Part shown: in pieces, positions 47,363-56,267 of the stretch
Position numbering within the stretch: the first letter of the stretch is position 1
Layout: each line of letters opens with the position of its first letter
Assembly: GCA_964036045.1 (NCBI GenBank)
Contig: OZ038382.1
Coordinates: forward strand, 141,682,961 to 141,746,960
From: Eutreptiella sp. 'Long Island Sound 2002'
Lineage: Eukaryota > Euglenozoa > Euglenophyceae > Eutreptiales > Eutreptiaceae
DNA length: 64,000 nucleotides
Direction: 5' to 3'
Translations under genes and position numbers: made by a program
Notes under the pieces: model-generated
What the model saw: the letters and a program-made list of their open reading frames with translations, nothing else
Told to the model about the DNA's origin: nothing
The model's database searches: none

Positions 47363-49573
47363 TCAGTCCCAATCCTGGGTATCCACACCGATGTGTTCCG
47401 CCTCATCTAGGGCTTCAAAGGAGGCAACGCTGTCTGCATCACAATCAATATCTTGGTCACTATCACAAGAGTCGACAGCAATGGAATCATCAAGGGCGGG
47501 GGGGGGTACTGGGCGGGGGGGGTCCGGGGGGGGTACTGGGGGGCCTCTGGCTCGGGGCTTCGGGGGTGGCTTTGGGGGCAAGGCAATTCCACCAGGAGCA
47601 GGAGCAGCAGCAGCAGGCGGTGCACGGTTGGCAGCGCGAATAGAAGCATGTGCAGTACGCAACACCCCTTGCTCGGCAGCAGTGCGGGCAGGTGCATTTG
47701 TCTGTAAAAAATCCTCAACACCCTCAGGAACCCTGGTACACGCAACCAGATTTTGCATTGCATGCAACAGAACCACTTTTAAACTGTCCGTGGTGATTCG
47801 TGTCCTAGACATGGTACCGGGGAACGTCAAATCCTCAACTGCATCCAGTCTTCTCACCTCAACTTTATAGTCTGGAACGGGAACACAAATGGGCAGGCTC
47901 TGTGTATGGGCTGTCAAGATGAATTGTTTAAGATTGGCAGAGAACATTGCCACGGATCTCTCAGTCAGCACACCACGCAAAACTTTCTCTCCGGGTTGGA
48001 CAGGGGGAAGTGTCAGAAATAGATCAGACGACTGTTGGACACTAGTACGGGCAGTGTGACGGCGACAGTGGGCTGAGAATCGACTCAGAAGTGCCTCACC
48101 CAGCTCCTCAGAGTGGATACACCCTAGGGAGGCGGAATGCCACTGACTCCAAAACAAAAGAGCAACAGCGGTGGTTTTCACATACTCCGTGGTTAACTGT
48201 TCCTCGGGCTTTAGGATGTTCAGCATGAGCAGTAGGGACATCTCAAGTGCCTGCTTAGCTACAATACCGGAACCTGCCCCCCGTCCCTCCCAGTTGCACT
48301 CACGAACCAAAGTCCCAATGCTGAAAGCAGCTGGACAGTATGTGTACAGCAAAGCCTTAAGGGCTAATAACATACGCAAACCCTTGCGCTGAATGGGTGT
48401 CAAGTCCCGCTGGCTATTGAGCAGGGAAGTGACGCGCTCATCTAGTCTGCCTCTACTGGACGATGTGGCTAGCATGAGTCCAAGCAACGTCTTCTCCATA
48501 TGGATGACCTTGACCTTGCGAGGGAGGATAGACCCAACCTGAAGGCTGTTCCCCTGCTCCAAAAACTTGATGAACGGCAGGAACGCCCTGTAGATCAATT
48601 CAACGCAATACTTATAGCTATGCCATACTCCGTACACCAAAGGAAAACCCAACAGTAATTGTGGTACATTCCAGGGAACATAAGCAGCACCATAACACAG
48701 CTTAAGTAGGGCAAAGTGTATTTTCATGTCCACAAGCAGCGGAACACAGTGTCTGGTGCGGTGTTCCACACATGACAAATCAACCACGAGTTGCAAAAGC
48801 TCTTTGTGTGTGCCGGAGCGGAGCTCAGACAGGAAAAAGGGTCTCCAGTTGAGGGAACGAACATCCTTTCTGGCAATATCCAAAGGAGCACGAACCCAAA
48901 CTCTCTGAATACCTTGGTTGGCAACATCAATACGATCAAACAATGCTCTATGTGAGCGAAAGATGTTATCAGCAACCTTTGGTACCCTGGCCTCAATTTC
49001 GGCCAGCTCCGGCAGACCCCGGTATGCAGGTAGGGCAGTATTGTGCAAAACAGCAACAGCTGTACAGTTTAGGGTTAAGTCGGGTGAATGGAGATCAGCT
49101 CCCGAACTGTAACGCCTCAGGTTATCAAACCATATACAAACTTGCCTACGGTGCATGGTGTTCCACAAGTTGTGTGCTGCTAGTCCAGCACGATGGTGAA
49201 TGGACTCCTGCTTAGTGTTAAACTGACCAAGGACTCCTACCTTACGGCGTTGGCGGCACGACATAATACCCCAGTTGTAACCAGACCCACAGTTAGAGTA
49301 TGGGAGGGCCATACGGCGCAGCAGGCGGTATAGGGCATGGAACTGTGACAAAAATGTCATGTACCATCGTGGGGGCTTCTTCTCGGTGGCGGCGGCCTTC
49401 AACTGTGTCAGGGAGTGCCGGCTCCTGCGATTCTTCCGCAACAAGAGGCAGAATTGCAAAAGCTTTTGCAGAGTCCCACCACGTAATGCATTTCGCAGCT
49501 GCCCTTTGGCTGTAGTAGCAAAAGCACCTGTAACTGCAGCATGTACAACATTGACAGTAATAGCAGAAGACAT
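47363..49573 (-). CDS. Locus 2 transposase-like protein, 736 aa, single exon
   Basis: Complete frame from ATG 49573 to TGA 47363. The N-terminal ~90 residues are basic. Residues ~140-190 contain RRQVCIWFDNLRRY and LTLNCTAVAVLHNTALPAYR. Residues ~275-340 contain VPLLVDMKIHFALLKLCYGA and GFPLVYGVWHSYKYCVELIY. The sequence FDN followed by TAV, then D..H..K and a G-WH block, recalls by inspection the DUF6589-type transposase-like domain of fungal elements; this needs a profile search. The last ~110 residues are Ala/Pro-rich, then strongly acidic (DSDQDIDCDADS) and end DTQDWD. Five palindromes precede the gene and three follow it. A near-copy of the palindrome lies inside it (48987-49006, ELAEIEAR). 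Probably the DNA-recognising, mobilising protein of locus 2. Confidence 0.65.
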   Translation of the reverse strand: MSSAITVNVVHAAVTGAFATTAKGQLRNALRGGTLQKLLQFCLLLRKNRRSRHSLTQLKAAATEKKPPRWYMTFLSQFHALYRLLRRMALPYSNCGSGYNWGIMSCRQRRKVGVLGQFNTKQESIHHRAGLAAHNLWNTMHRRQVCIWFDNLRRYSSGADLHSPDLTLNCTAVAVLHNTALPAYRGLPELAEIEARVPKVADNIFRSHRALFDRIDVANQGIQRVWVRAPLDIARKDVRSLNWRPFFLSELRSGTHKELLQLVVDLSCVEHRTRHCVPLLVDMKIHFALLKLCYGAAYVPWNVPQLLLGFPLVYGVWHSYKYCVELIYRAFLPFIKFLEQGNSLQVGSILPRKVKVIHMEKTLLGLMLATSSSRGRLDERVTSLLNSQRDLTPIQRKGLRMLLALKALLYTYCPAAFSIGTLVRECNWEGRGAGSGIVAKQALEMSLLLMLNILKPEEQLTTEYVKTTAVALLFWSQWHSASLGCIHSEELGEALLSRFSAHCRRHTARTSVQQSSDLFLTLPPVQPGEKVLRGVLTERSVAMFSANLKQFILTAHTQSLPICVPVPDYKVEVRRLDAVEDLTFPGTMSRTRITTDSLKVVLLHAMQNLVACTRVPEGVEDFLQTNAPARTAAEQGVLRTAHASIRAANRAPPAAAAPAPGGIALPPKPPPKPRARGPPVPPPDPPRPVPPPALDDSIAVDSCDSDQDIDCDADSVASFEALDEAEHIGVDTQDWD
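48987..49006. repeat. Near-palindrome inside the 736-aa coding sequence
   Basis: CTGGCCTCAATTTCGGCCAG differs from the locus 2 palindrome at two adjacent bases. It encodes part of ELAEIEAR on the minus strand. Confidence 0.8.
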
Positions 49574-49644
49574 TAATGCTGAGACAAGAAAACAGTTATG
49601 TAGGAGTGTATGGTGTAATACTCATCAACAACGACAATTGCAAG

Positions 49645-49945
49645 CTGGCCGAAATTTCGGCCAGGTGTGTTCAAAGGGGAAATAATTGCTTACATGTTCA
49701 AAAATAGGAAAAGCTGGCCGAAATTTCGGCCAGCCCACCCAAAAACCAGAATATAAGTGCTTGAACAGTGAACAGACCAAAAAGCTGGCCGAAATTTCGG
49801 CCAGCCCTAAGAAAAATGAAAATAATCATGCCTATTCACCAAGAAACCAAAAAGCTGGCCGAAATTTCGGCCAGAAGGGTCAAAAGCTGCATATACACAT
49901 AGTTGTTTGCAATGTTACCCAAAACCTGGCCGAAATTTCGGCCAG
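49645..49945. promoter_or_regulatory. Regular array of five perfect palindromes upstream of the 736-aa gene
   Basis: CTGGCCGAAATTTCGGCCAG at 49645-49664, 49714-49733, 49785-49804, 49855-49874 and 49926-49945. The pitch is 69, 71, 70 and 71 bp, with A-rich, mutually dissimilar spacers. The array starts 72 bp upstream of the ATG. It may be a protein-binding array for expression control or transposition; that role is inferred. Confidence 0.9.
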
Positions 49946-50186
49946 CTTCAGAAAAACGTAAAATACAACAAACTAGAAGACGGGGGTACACAAGACTAAC
50001 ACATCAACACGTATTTCAACGGGTGTCACACAGCTCTGCCAACAACTTTGGTCACATACGTCAAATAACATACTCAAAGTAGAAATGTAGAATATTGTCA
50101 AATCGCGCGTATACGGGGTCCTAGAGGGTGGGCAACTTGTGACGCCTAAGTACGACACTTGCGAATGCAAATTCGGGACAAATTCC

Positions 50187-50210
50187 CGCGAACTTCGCGC
50201 GAAGTTCGCG
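50187..50210. repeat. Locus 3 palindrome, perfect 24 bp
   Basis: Self-complementary with arm CGCGAACTTCGC. Flanked by GCGAATGCAAATTCGGGAC and GCGAATTCGTCCC. It lies between the last locus 2 palindrome and the end of the locus 3 transposase-like gene. Confidence 0.95.
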
Positions 50211-50302
50211 CGAATTCGTCCCAGATTCGCCCACAAGTATGCACATCTTAATTCACAATAACACGCACGTCCACTTCGCCGGCCATGAAATGTCCAAACG
50301 TA

Positions 50303-52110
50303 CTATGCTCGTTGTTTGCGCTGTTTGCGGCGTTTGAAACGTTGCGTAAGGGTATGTATATAGTTGAGGTCACTAAGGGCCCTCTTGCGGGCCCGCCTAG
50401 CCAATTGTTGTACGGTCACTGGGCCTTGCCCACGCATGGACCTCTTTGCGACGCCCCGCCCCTCCGCACACAGGCTGTCGTCTATGGTGTGGTTGTCAAT
50501 GACAACCTGCACACCTAGCCGCCCACACAGAAGGCTTAGGCCCCCGCTGTTGCGCTACATGCGCTTGAGCCTACGGTGGCTGCCTTCCATGGTGAAGCAT
50601 GAAAATTGGGAGAGATATCTCCATTGGCTGGCAAAAAAATACATGTGGTCAATCCACAAACGTGACCACAACAACTTAGGCCATTCCAAGAGTAAGTGGG
50701 CTTTGCCCATTGCTATGCTACAGTCACGTAACCTTCCTAGGTCTGCCGCGGACAGCCAAGATGTCCGCCATGCATATATACACATCTTGGCAAAGTTGTC
50801 CCACCACTGCCTACAAACATCCCCCCATGGTTTCCCCCCCACCCGCTTGTTGTTCATTCCCCCCTCTTCAAGGCACACGGCAATGAGTGCCTCCGACCTC
50901 CGGGTGCGCATGAGTTGCACAGCCGCGGCACACTCTAGCCTAATGTTTCCCTTTGCGTTGGCGGTGTCATTGCCCTTTGCCATCCTACCCTTTGTTACCG
51001 TCTTGGCTGCCATGCGGGCAACATCTAGGATCGGTTGGAAAAAATTGCGGGCGACGACCGCCGCGAACTTGCCACTGGCAGCTGACACCGCATCCCTCAT
51101 GCCGGAAATACCACAAATAGTTACCCACAGCACCCCGTGCAACCTGTAGTGAAGAATGCGACGTTTGGCTGGGATGTGTCTATATATGGCTCCCATGGGG
51201 AGCACAACCTCCCACTGCCCGTCAATGATGGCTTCCAAGCCAAAATTGGCAAGGCAGTCTTGCCTATTGCGGCCGCAAACCAAACAAACCATGGCTCGTG
51301 GAGCCTCGGCTTTAAAACTTTTACAATGGGCCATTAAAATTTGTGCCTTGCCATCGGCACAGTGGAAGAAAAGTGTTTCCCGGTCGGCACCGGAAGTGTC
51401 TTTGAAGACAACCTTACTAGCATCCCACAACTGTTGGTGGAAGTCAACCTCTTGAGCAGCCGCGTACAAGGTCGACCACTCCTCACTACCCCCCAATAGC
51501 CACCAACTTGCTAGTTGATCGGGGCTACGGGTACCCCCGAGGGTGCAATGCACGAAGGACGCCTCGTGCCGCGACGTGCCGTCCACTGCTAGTGGCATCC
51601 AATGCAGCCTTGGATTGCCCGGTTGTTGGACGTGGGCGGGTTCGACCGGTCGGCAACGGTATAAGTGTTGCAACCGCGCCGGTAACGGGCAAAAGGCTCC
51701 GTATAGCTCCGTGTCATCCCCCATCTTGGCTACAAACCCCTCCGATGCGGGTTGCGCAAGCTGCTGCATGGTGACCCACACGTCCTCCCAAGGTACCCCC
51801 TCCACTAGTTGGGGTGTGAGGTACCGCGCCTCCGTCCTAGACAGGTGCAGCGACCGGATGCGCCACACCGCGGCTACGGTCGTCTCCCACATGGATGGGG
51901 CGGTGAGCAGAGCACCCACCCCTCCCCCCCCCCGTCTACCGGCGTGAGGACAATCTGGCCCGTGTCTGGGAGGTGCTTCACCAGATACTCGGCTCCTAGT
52001 TCCCCTGAGACGACGTCCTGCAATGTCCTCGCGCGGGGGCCCGGTGCTGCCTGGACTTGATATGGGCAAAGGCCTTCTTCCCCTTGTCGCCACTCCCACG
52101 TCCCCTTACA
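50303..52110 (-). pseudogene. Locus 3 transposase-like protein of unknown superfamily (TAG and G-run frameshift)
   Basis: The 5' piece (about 52110-51937) reads GTWEWRQGEEGLCPYQVQAA and GAEYLVKHLPDTGQIVLTPV. A G run at 51926-51935 shifts the frame. The main frame follows: WRIRSLHLSRTEARYLTPQL, VPWEDVWVTMQQLA, LYRCRPVEPAH, VDFHQQLWDASKVVF, a CLVCGRNRQDC cysteine cluster, ILHYRLHGVLWVTICG, DNFAKMCIYAWRTSW, and SQFSCFTMEGSHRRLKRM to TAG 50555-50557. The same frame then continues RNSGGLSLLCGRLGVQVVID and a very basic end (RFKRRKQRKQRA) to TAG 50303-50305. The FSCF.MEGSH..LKR block with an invariant-looking Glu and the following Gly/Leu-rich block look like the end of a transposase core. I cannot place the family. 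Palindromes of locus 3 flank it on both sides. Confidence 0.55.
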
Positions 52111-52277
52111 AAAAACACTGACAATAGGCAAAAGGCAATGCATGTTCTTTATGAAAGTCAAGAAAGTCAGACGCAGTTAGCCCCATTGGCATCCACCACA
52201 CAACAAAAAATTTGTACAACACATTTGTATACACCCCATGTGTTGGGAACCACTATTAAACAAAAATACTGTACAAA

Positions 52278-52370
52278 TTCGCGTGAAGTTCGCGCAAAGT
52301 TCGCAAAAAATCCCAGGACAGTGGTCGGCTGGGTCGGTCGCGCATTTGCAAAGAATCGCGCGAAGTTCGC
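52278..52370. repeat. Two degenerate locus 3 palindromes between the locus 3 genes
   Basis: TTCGCGTGAAGT + TCGCGCAAAGTTCGC at 52278-52304 and ATCGCGCGAAGTTCGC at 52355-52370. Confidence 0.8.
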
Positions 52371-52988
52371 AGCATGTTCAGGCCCCGGTGTAATGTACAA
52401 GGGTTAAAAAGGGCCGTTCGCAGGGTGACACTACTGGCTTGCAGTGCCAATGGAGCTCCCAGAGCCCTGGGCCTCGGCGGGCGTGGGGGGCTTGAAGGCA
52501 GGGTTAGTGGCGGCCTCCACCAGGGCGTCCCCCGGGTAGCGCTTCTCCGCAGCATCATGTGCAGCCTTATACACTGGCACCACCGACTCAAAGGACAGCC
52601 CCTCACCCTGATTCTGGCCGAGCAGCAGGCGCGCGGTGGCGGCCACTGCTGAGAGCTCCCCCTTCATCTTTTCTGCCTGAGGCTTCCAGGCCTGGCTCCC
52701 CGCCATGAGGTACTTCACCCCGTCGCTCACCCCCCCCCCCCGGCCGCTACCCCCGCCCCCCCTCCGCTCGCCCCACCTCCTGCTGCTGCCCCGGCTTGGG
52801 CTTGGGTTTGCGGGCCTGCGCCCGCAGCACGTCCCGCTCCCACTCCGCTGCCGTTGCCCGCTGCTCCGCCTCCTGCGCCCGCTGCTCCGCCTGCTGGAGC
52901 TTGCCCCGCAGGAGGAGAACCTGCCCCTTCGCCGCCACCGCCCGCTTTTGCCACTCGGGCAAGGCCCCCGCCTGCGCCGCCACCCACG

Positions 52989-53652
52989 TGTCCACATGCG
53001 CTGCCGGCGGGGGCTGTGCAGCCGAGGGCTGGCCCCCCGACTTGGCGGGCACTTTGTGGGCCTTGCGGGGGGCCCACCTTGCCCTTAGACCCGCCGCTCT
53101 TGGAGCTCCGCATGGAGGAGGCATCGTCCCCCTCCCCGTCCCCCTCCTCCGCATCCACGTCCACCACTCCCCCCACCTCCCCCAAATGCCGCCGCTGCTC
53201 CTCCTTTGCCCGGGTGAGCATTTGGAGCCACACGTAGCTCATGTGCTCCTCCACCCGGTCCCCCCATCCCCTCACCCCCGTCACCGCCAACGCCGCCAAC
53301 TGCCTCAGCTGCCCACCCACGTGTCCACATGCGCTGCCGGCGGGGGTTGTGCAGCCGAGGGCTGTCCCCCGACTTGGCGGGCACTTTGTGGGCCTTGCGG
53401 GGCCGGCCCACCTTGCCCTTGGACCCGCCGCTCTTGGAGCTCCGCATGGAGGAGGCATCGTCCCCCTCCCCGTCCCCCTCCTCCGCATCCACGTCCACCA
53501 CTCCCCCCACCTCCCCCAAATGCCGCCGCTGCTCCTCCTTTGCCCGGGTGAGCATTTGGAGCCACGCGTAGCTCATGTGCTCCTCCACCCGGTCCCCCCA
53601 TCCCCTCACCCCCGTCACCGCCAACGCCGCCAACCGCCTCAGCTGCCCCGCC
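52989..53652. repeat. Tandem duplication of ~332 bp within the AT-hook gene
   Basis: GTGTCCACATGCGCTGCCGG starts at 52989 and again at 53321. Both copies continue through the AT-hook, the acidic patch and the GWGDRVEEHMSY block. They differ in C-run lengths, which changes frame. Confidence 0.9.
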
Positions 53653-54239
53653 GGCATCCCCGCCCTACCCTGCACGCAACAATCCATCCTCCAATGCCCT
53701 CCACGCAGCCGGTATGCGTAGAGGGCAATAACCCTCTCCCCCTCCTTCCAACCTCCCCCGGGGTTGGGGTGGGTGATGGCGCAGGGGAAGGATATTTTGA
53801 GGGGCGGCTCCTGCGCCCCATCCTGCGTCTCCACCTCGATCTCCCACGTCGTCGCCACGAACTCCTCCCTTGCCCGCTTCCGTCCCGGGAGGTCCCGCTT
53901 CCATGCGAAAGAGGGCTGGGTCCGCAGCATGGAGAGGGTGGTGATGGGGGGGCGGTCCGACGGGTAGGCCGTGGCACCGGTTCCTGCCACCGGGTTTGCG
54001 ACAACCACGTCGGGGCCCGGGGTTGGAGGGGGGGCCGCGGGAACGGTCGGCCGGATGTCAGCGGGCGGGGCACCGGCGTAACTCGACGGCATGTCAAAGG
54101 ACACGTGGCCGGCCGTGCCCGTGCCCGTGCCCGGGCCCGTGCCCGGCAGTGCAGGAGCACTTGTGTGCCCGGCCGGGCGGAATCGCTTCTGGGCGGCCAC
54201 GGCCGCTCGGAGGTCGGGCAGCGAGCAGTCCCATGCCTC

Positions 54240-54391
54240 CTCAGAAGGATATGAAATGGAAAATGAATGAAATGTAAATATTCACGTGAAATTCGCGCGA
54301 ACTTCGCGACAAATTCCCGAATGAGCATATTGGAATGCGAAGCACACAGTTGCGAACATCGCGCGAATACGGGGTAGAAAACAATGCATAC
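54240..54391. repeat. Intron of the AT-hook gene with locus 3 palindromes
   Basis: AATTCGCGCGAACTTCGCG at 54290-54308 and CGAACATCGCGCGAAT at 54353-54368, inside an intron with donor GTATGC and acceptor CTGAG. Confidence 0.7.
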
Positions 54392-54516
54392 CTCACATTC
54401 GCGCGGGCAGGTCACAGTACACGTCCCCTTCTTGGACTCCCTCGCTCGCTTCCACTCCGGCACAGCGTGCAGCAGCCGCCAGTCGGGGGCGGGACGCGTG
54501 GGGGGCAGCGTAGCCC

Positions 54517-54675
54517 CAAGTGCCCATGTCACCTCCGCGTCCTCGTCCGTCGAGCCCGCCTTCACCACCTCCATCTCGTACAGCCCGTTCCACAGGAGGA
54601 TTTCCCCCTCGCGCACGGTGACGGGGGAGATGCCGTGCGCGGAGCACGAGAGGAACAGGGGATGGTGTGTGCACG
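54517..54675 (-). repeat. Inverted duplicate of 56088-56248
   Basis: The reverse complement matches the end of the dioxygenase-like gene: HHPLFLS-SAHGISPV, REGEIL-WNG-YEMEVVKA and DAEVTWALG. The match ends exactly where GGA repeats start on the right copy. Confidence 0.85.
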
Positions 54676-54823
54676 GACATGCGCACCCCCGAAAGGGCGG
54701 CATGGTTTGGGAAAAAAGGTTGGGCCACTCACCCTTTCCAAGAGTTGCAGGTGGCCCTCCCGGGGTTGCGGGCCGTCCTGCTCATTTCCCGCCCGCGACT
54801 CGGTGGGGAGGCTTTTGGGAATC

Positions 54824-56248
54824 ATGGCCACGCACACCGTGGGCAAGCCCAAGCCTGGCCTTTGTGCCATCTACCCCACCACTGGCCTGGTTCACTGCCC
54901 CATGAGGATGGACATGATTGCCATCAATAACTATTTTCCTGCCGGTGAGCCGCAGGCTAACCATTCTAACCTTCCTTTTCAATGGCACGGAGTGCAGGCC
55001 CAGTGGTGGGATGATATGGGCATCTTGCCCAGCCACCCGACCCTGCCCCCTCTCCACCACATCCCCGATATCAGTGTGCCCACTATCCATAGGATGAAGG
55101 GGCTCGGTTGGTATCGGGGAATCGCGGACCCCCCCCCCTTCATTACGCTTCTTGCGCACGGCACCCCTGCAGGACCCCCCCTCGTATGCCACCGCTAACC
55201 CCTCCGTGAAGGCTGACCGCCCAGCCCCCCCCGATGGCTCGCAACTTCGTGGACGGCCTCGGCTACACAGTCCACCGCGATATTCTTCTCGCGGAGGACT
55301 GCAAGACCACCTGGGGGAAGGTGGAAAAAATTTGGGGGGGGGGAACCAAGTTCCTGAACACTTTGACCCGGTGTTCAATGTGAAACCAGTGGAGGAACAG
55401 AGGAAGGACCCCATCCTCCCCCAGCGGTACCAATCCAAGCCCTCCAAAACCGGCGGGCTGGCTGGTGCCCTTCTTAAAAAGTTTATTAACTCCATGCAGG
55501 ACCGTGTCCCTGATCCGTTCGAGGACTTGTTTGAGATGCCGTGTTCAATCATCGTGTCGGGTGCTGAGTCGGGGGACAAGCTCCCGCACACGGATGTCTC
55601 CACTGCCCACGACATGCTCCCCCCCCCTGACCGCCACCCCTCCAACTGCCACATCTCCATCTGCGTGGCCCTCTCCCCCCAGTACCGCCTCAACATCGTG
55701 GCGGGAACGGCGCTGGGGGAGGCCACGGAGGAGAGGTGGGACGAGGTCCTCCTCGAACAGGGGGAGGTCATCGTCATGGTCAGCACTGCCCAGCACCACG
55801 GGCTCCCCTCTCCCCCCGGGCAACAGATGCAGGGGGCAATGTTTACGCAGTGGACCCCCGATGGGCATCATTCGGGGGTTAAGCCGAATACGACACATCT
55901 GGACCCCCCCACCCCCTTGGAGCTCAAGGACTGCCTCGGCCTGCTGGAATGGGGGGTGGGGGAGGACGTGCCCACGTTCGGGCAACTGTTGCTGTTGGGT
56001 GTTGGATTGGAGGCTCGGGTGGGGCTGGCCAGCCGGGACGTGGTGGACGACGTCTTCAGCCCCCCGGAGGTGCAGCCAGGCCCCCCGGTGCGCACACACC
56101 ATCCCCTGTTCCTCTCCCGCTCCGCGCACGGCATCTCCCCCGTCACCGTGCGCGAGGGGGAAATCCTTATGTGGAACGGGGCGTATGAGATGGAGGTGGT
56201 GAAGGCGGACTCGACGGACGGGGACGCGGAGGTGACATGGGCACTTGG
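54824..56248 (+). pseudogene. 2-oxoglutarate/Fe(II) dioxygenase-like gene, disrupted by the LINE
   Basis: Start MATHTVGKPKPGLCAIYPTT at 54824. The frame breaks at C or G runs at about 55130, 55223 and 55333, but the joined readings are coherent: GLGWYRGIADP, then SLRFLRTAPLQDPPSYATAN, then FVDGLGYTVHRDILLAEDCK, then VPEHFDPVFNVKPVEEQRKD. The core has SGAESGDKLPHTDVSTAHD, a run of strand-like segments, and GEVIVMVSTAQHHGLPS. An HxD followed ~75 residues later by a His after a GE-V block is the arrangement of a double-stranded beta-helix dioxygenase; the usual distal Arg is not obvious. The end (THHPLFLSRSAHGISPVTVR to VTWALG) is also present in exon 1 of the oppositely oriented AT-hook gene. 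The reading stops being homologous at 56248, where the LINE tail begins. It could be an HxD-bearing beta-helix of another kind. Confidence 0.4.
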
Positions 56249-56267
56249 AGGAGGAGGAGGAGGAGGA

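Larger units (their letters stand above)
52431..54703 (-). pseudogene. Locus 3 AT-hook, coiled-coil protein gene with internal duplication
   Basis: Exon 1 (54703-54392) starts MPPFRGCACPCTHHPLFLSC and includes AHGISPVTVREGEILLWNG and EWKRARESKKGTCTV. A 152-bp intron (54240-54391, donor GTATGC) holds locus 3 palindromes. Exon 2 begins EAWDCSLPDLRAAVAAQKRF, then a Pro/Gly-rich stretch, FVATTWEIEVETQDGAQEP, GWGDRVEEHMSYAWLQMLTR, an acidic patch, and KVGRPRKAHK, an AT-hook. A ~332-bp segment is tandemly duplicated (53321-53652 and 52989-53320). Then come a coiled-coil-like run (GKLQQAEQRAQEAEQRATAA) and, after a frame change at the G run near 52731, SDGVKYLMAGSQAWKPQAEK to TAG 52431. Frame changes coincide with C or G runs. 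Likely a DNA-binding accessory protein of locus 3. Confidence 0.55.

Noticed and set aside
49645-49945. CRISPR array (repeat-spacer pattern)
   Set aside because: The repeats are perfect palindromes also found singly in introns and gene gaps, the sequence is eukaryotic with introns, and there are no cas genes.
53241-54254. Long Pro/Arg-rich plus-strand frames opposite the AT-hook gene
   Set aside because: Antisense shadows of a GC-rich coding region. The minus strand has introns, an AT-hook and a coiled coil.
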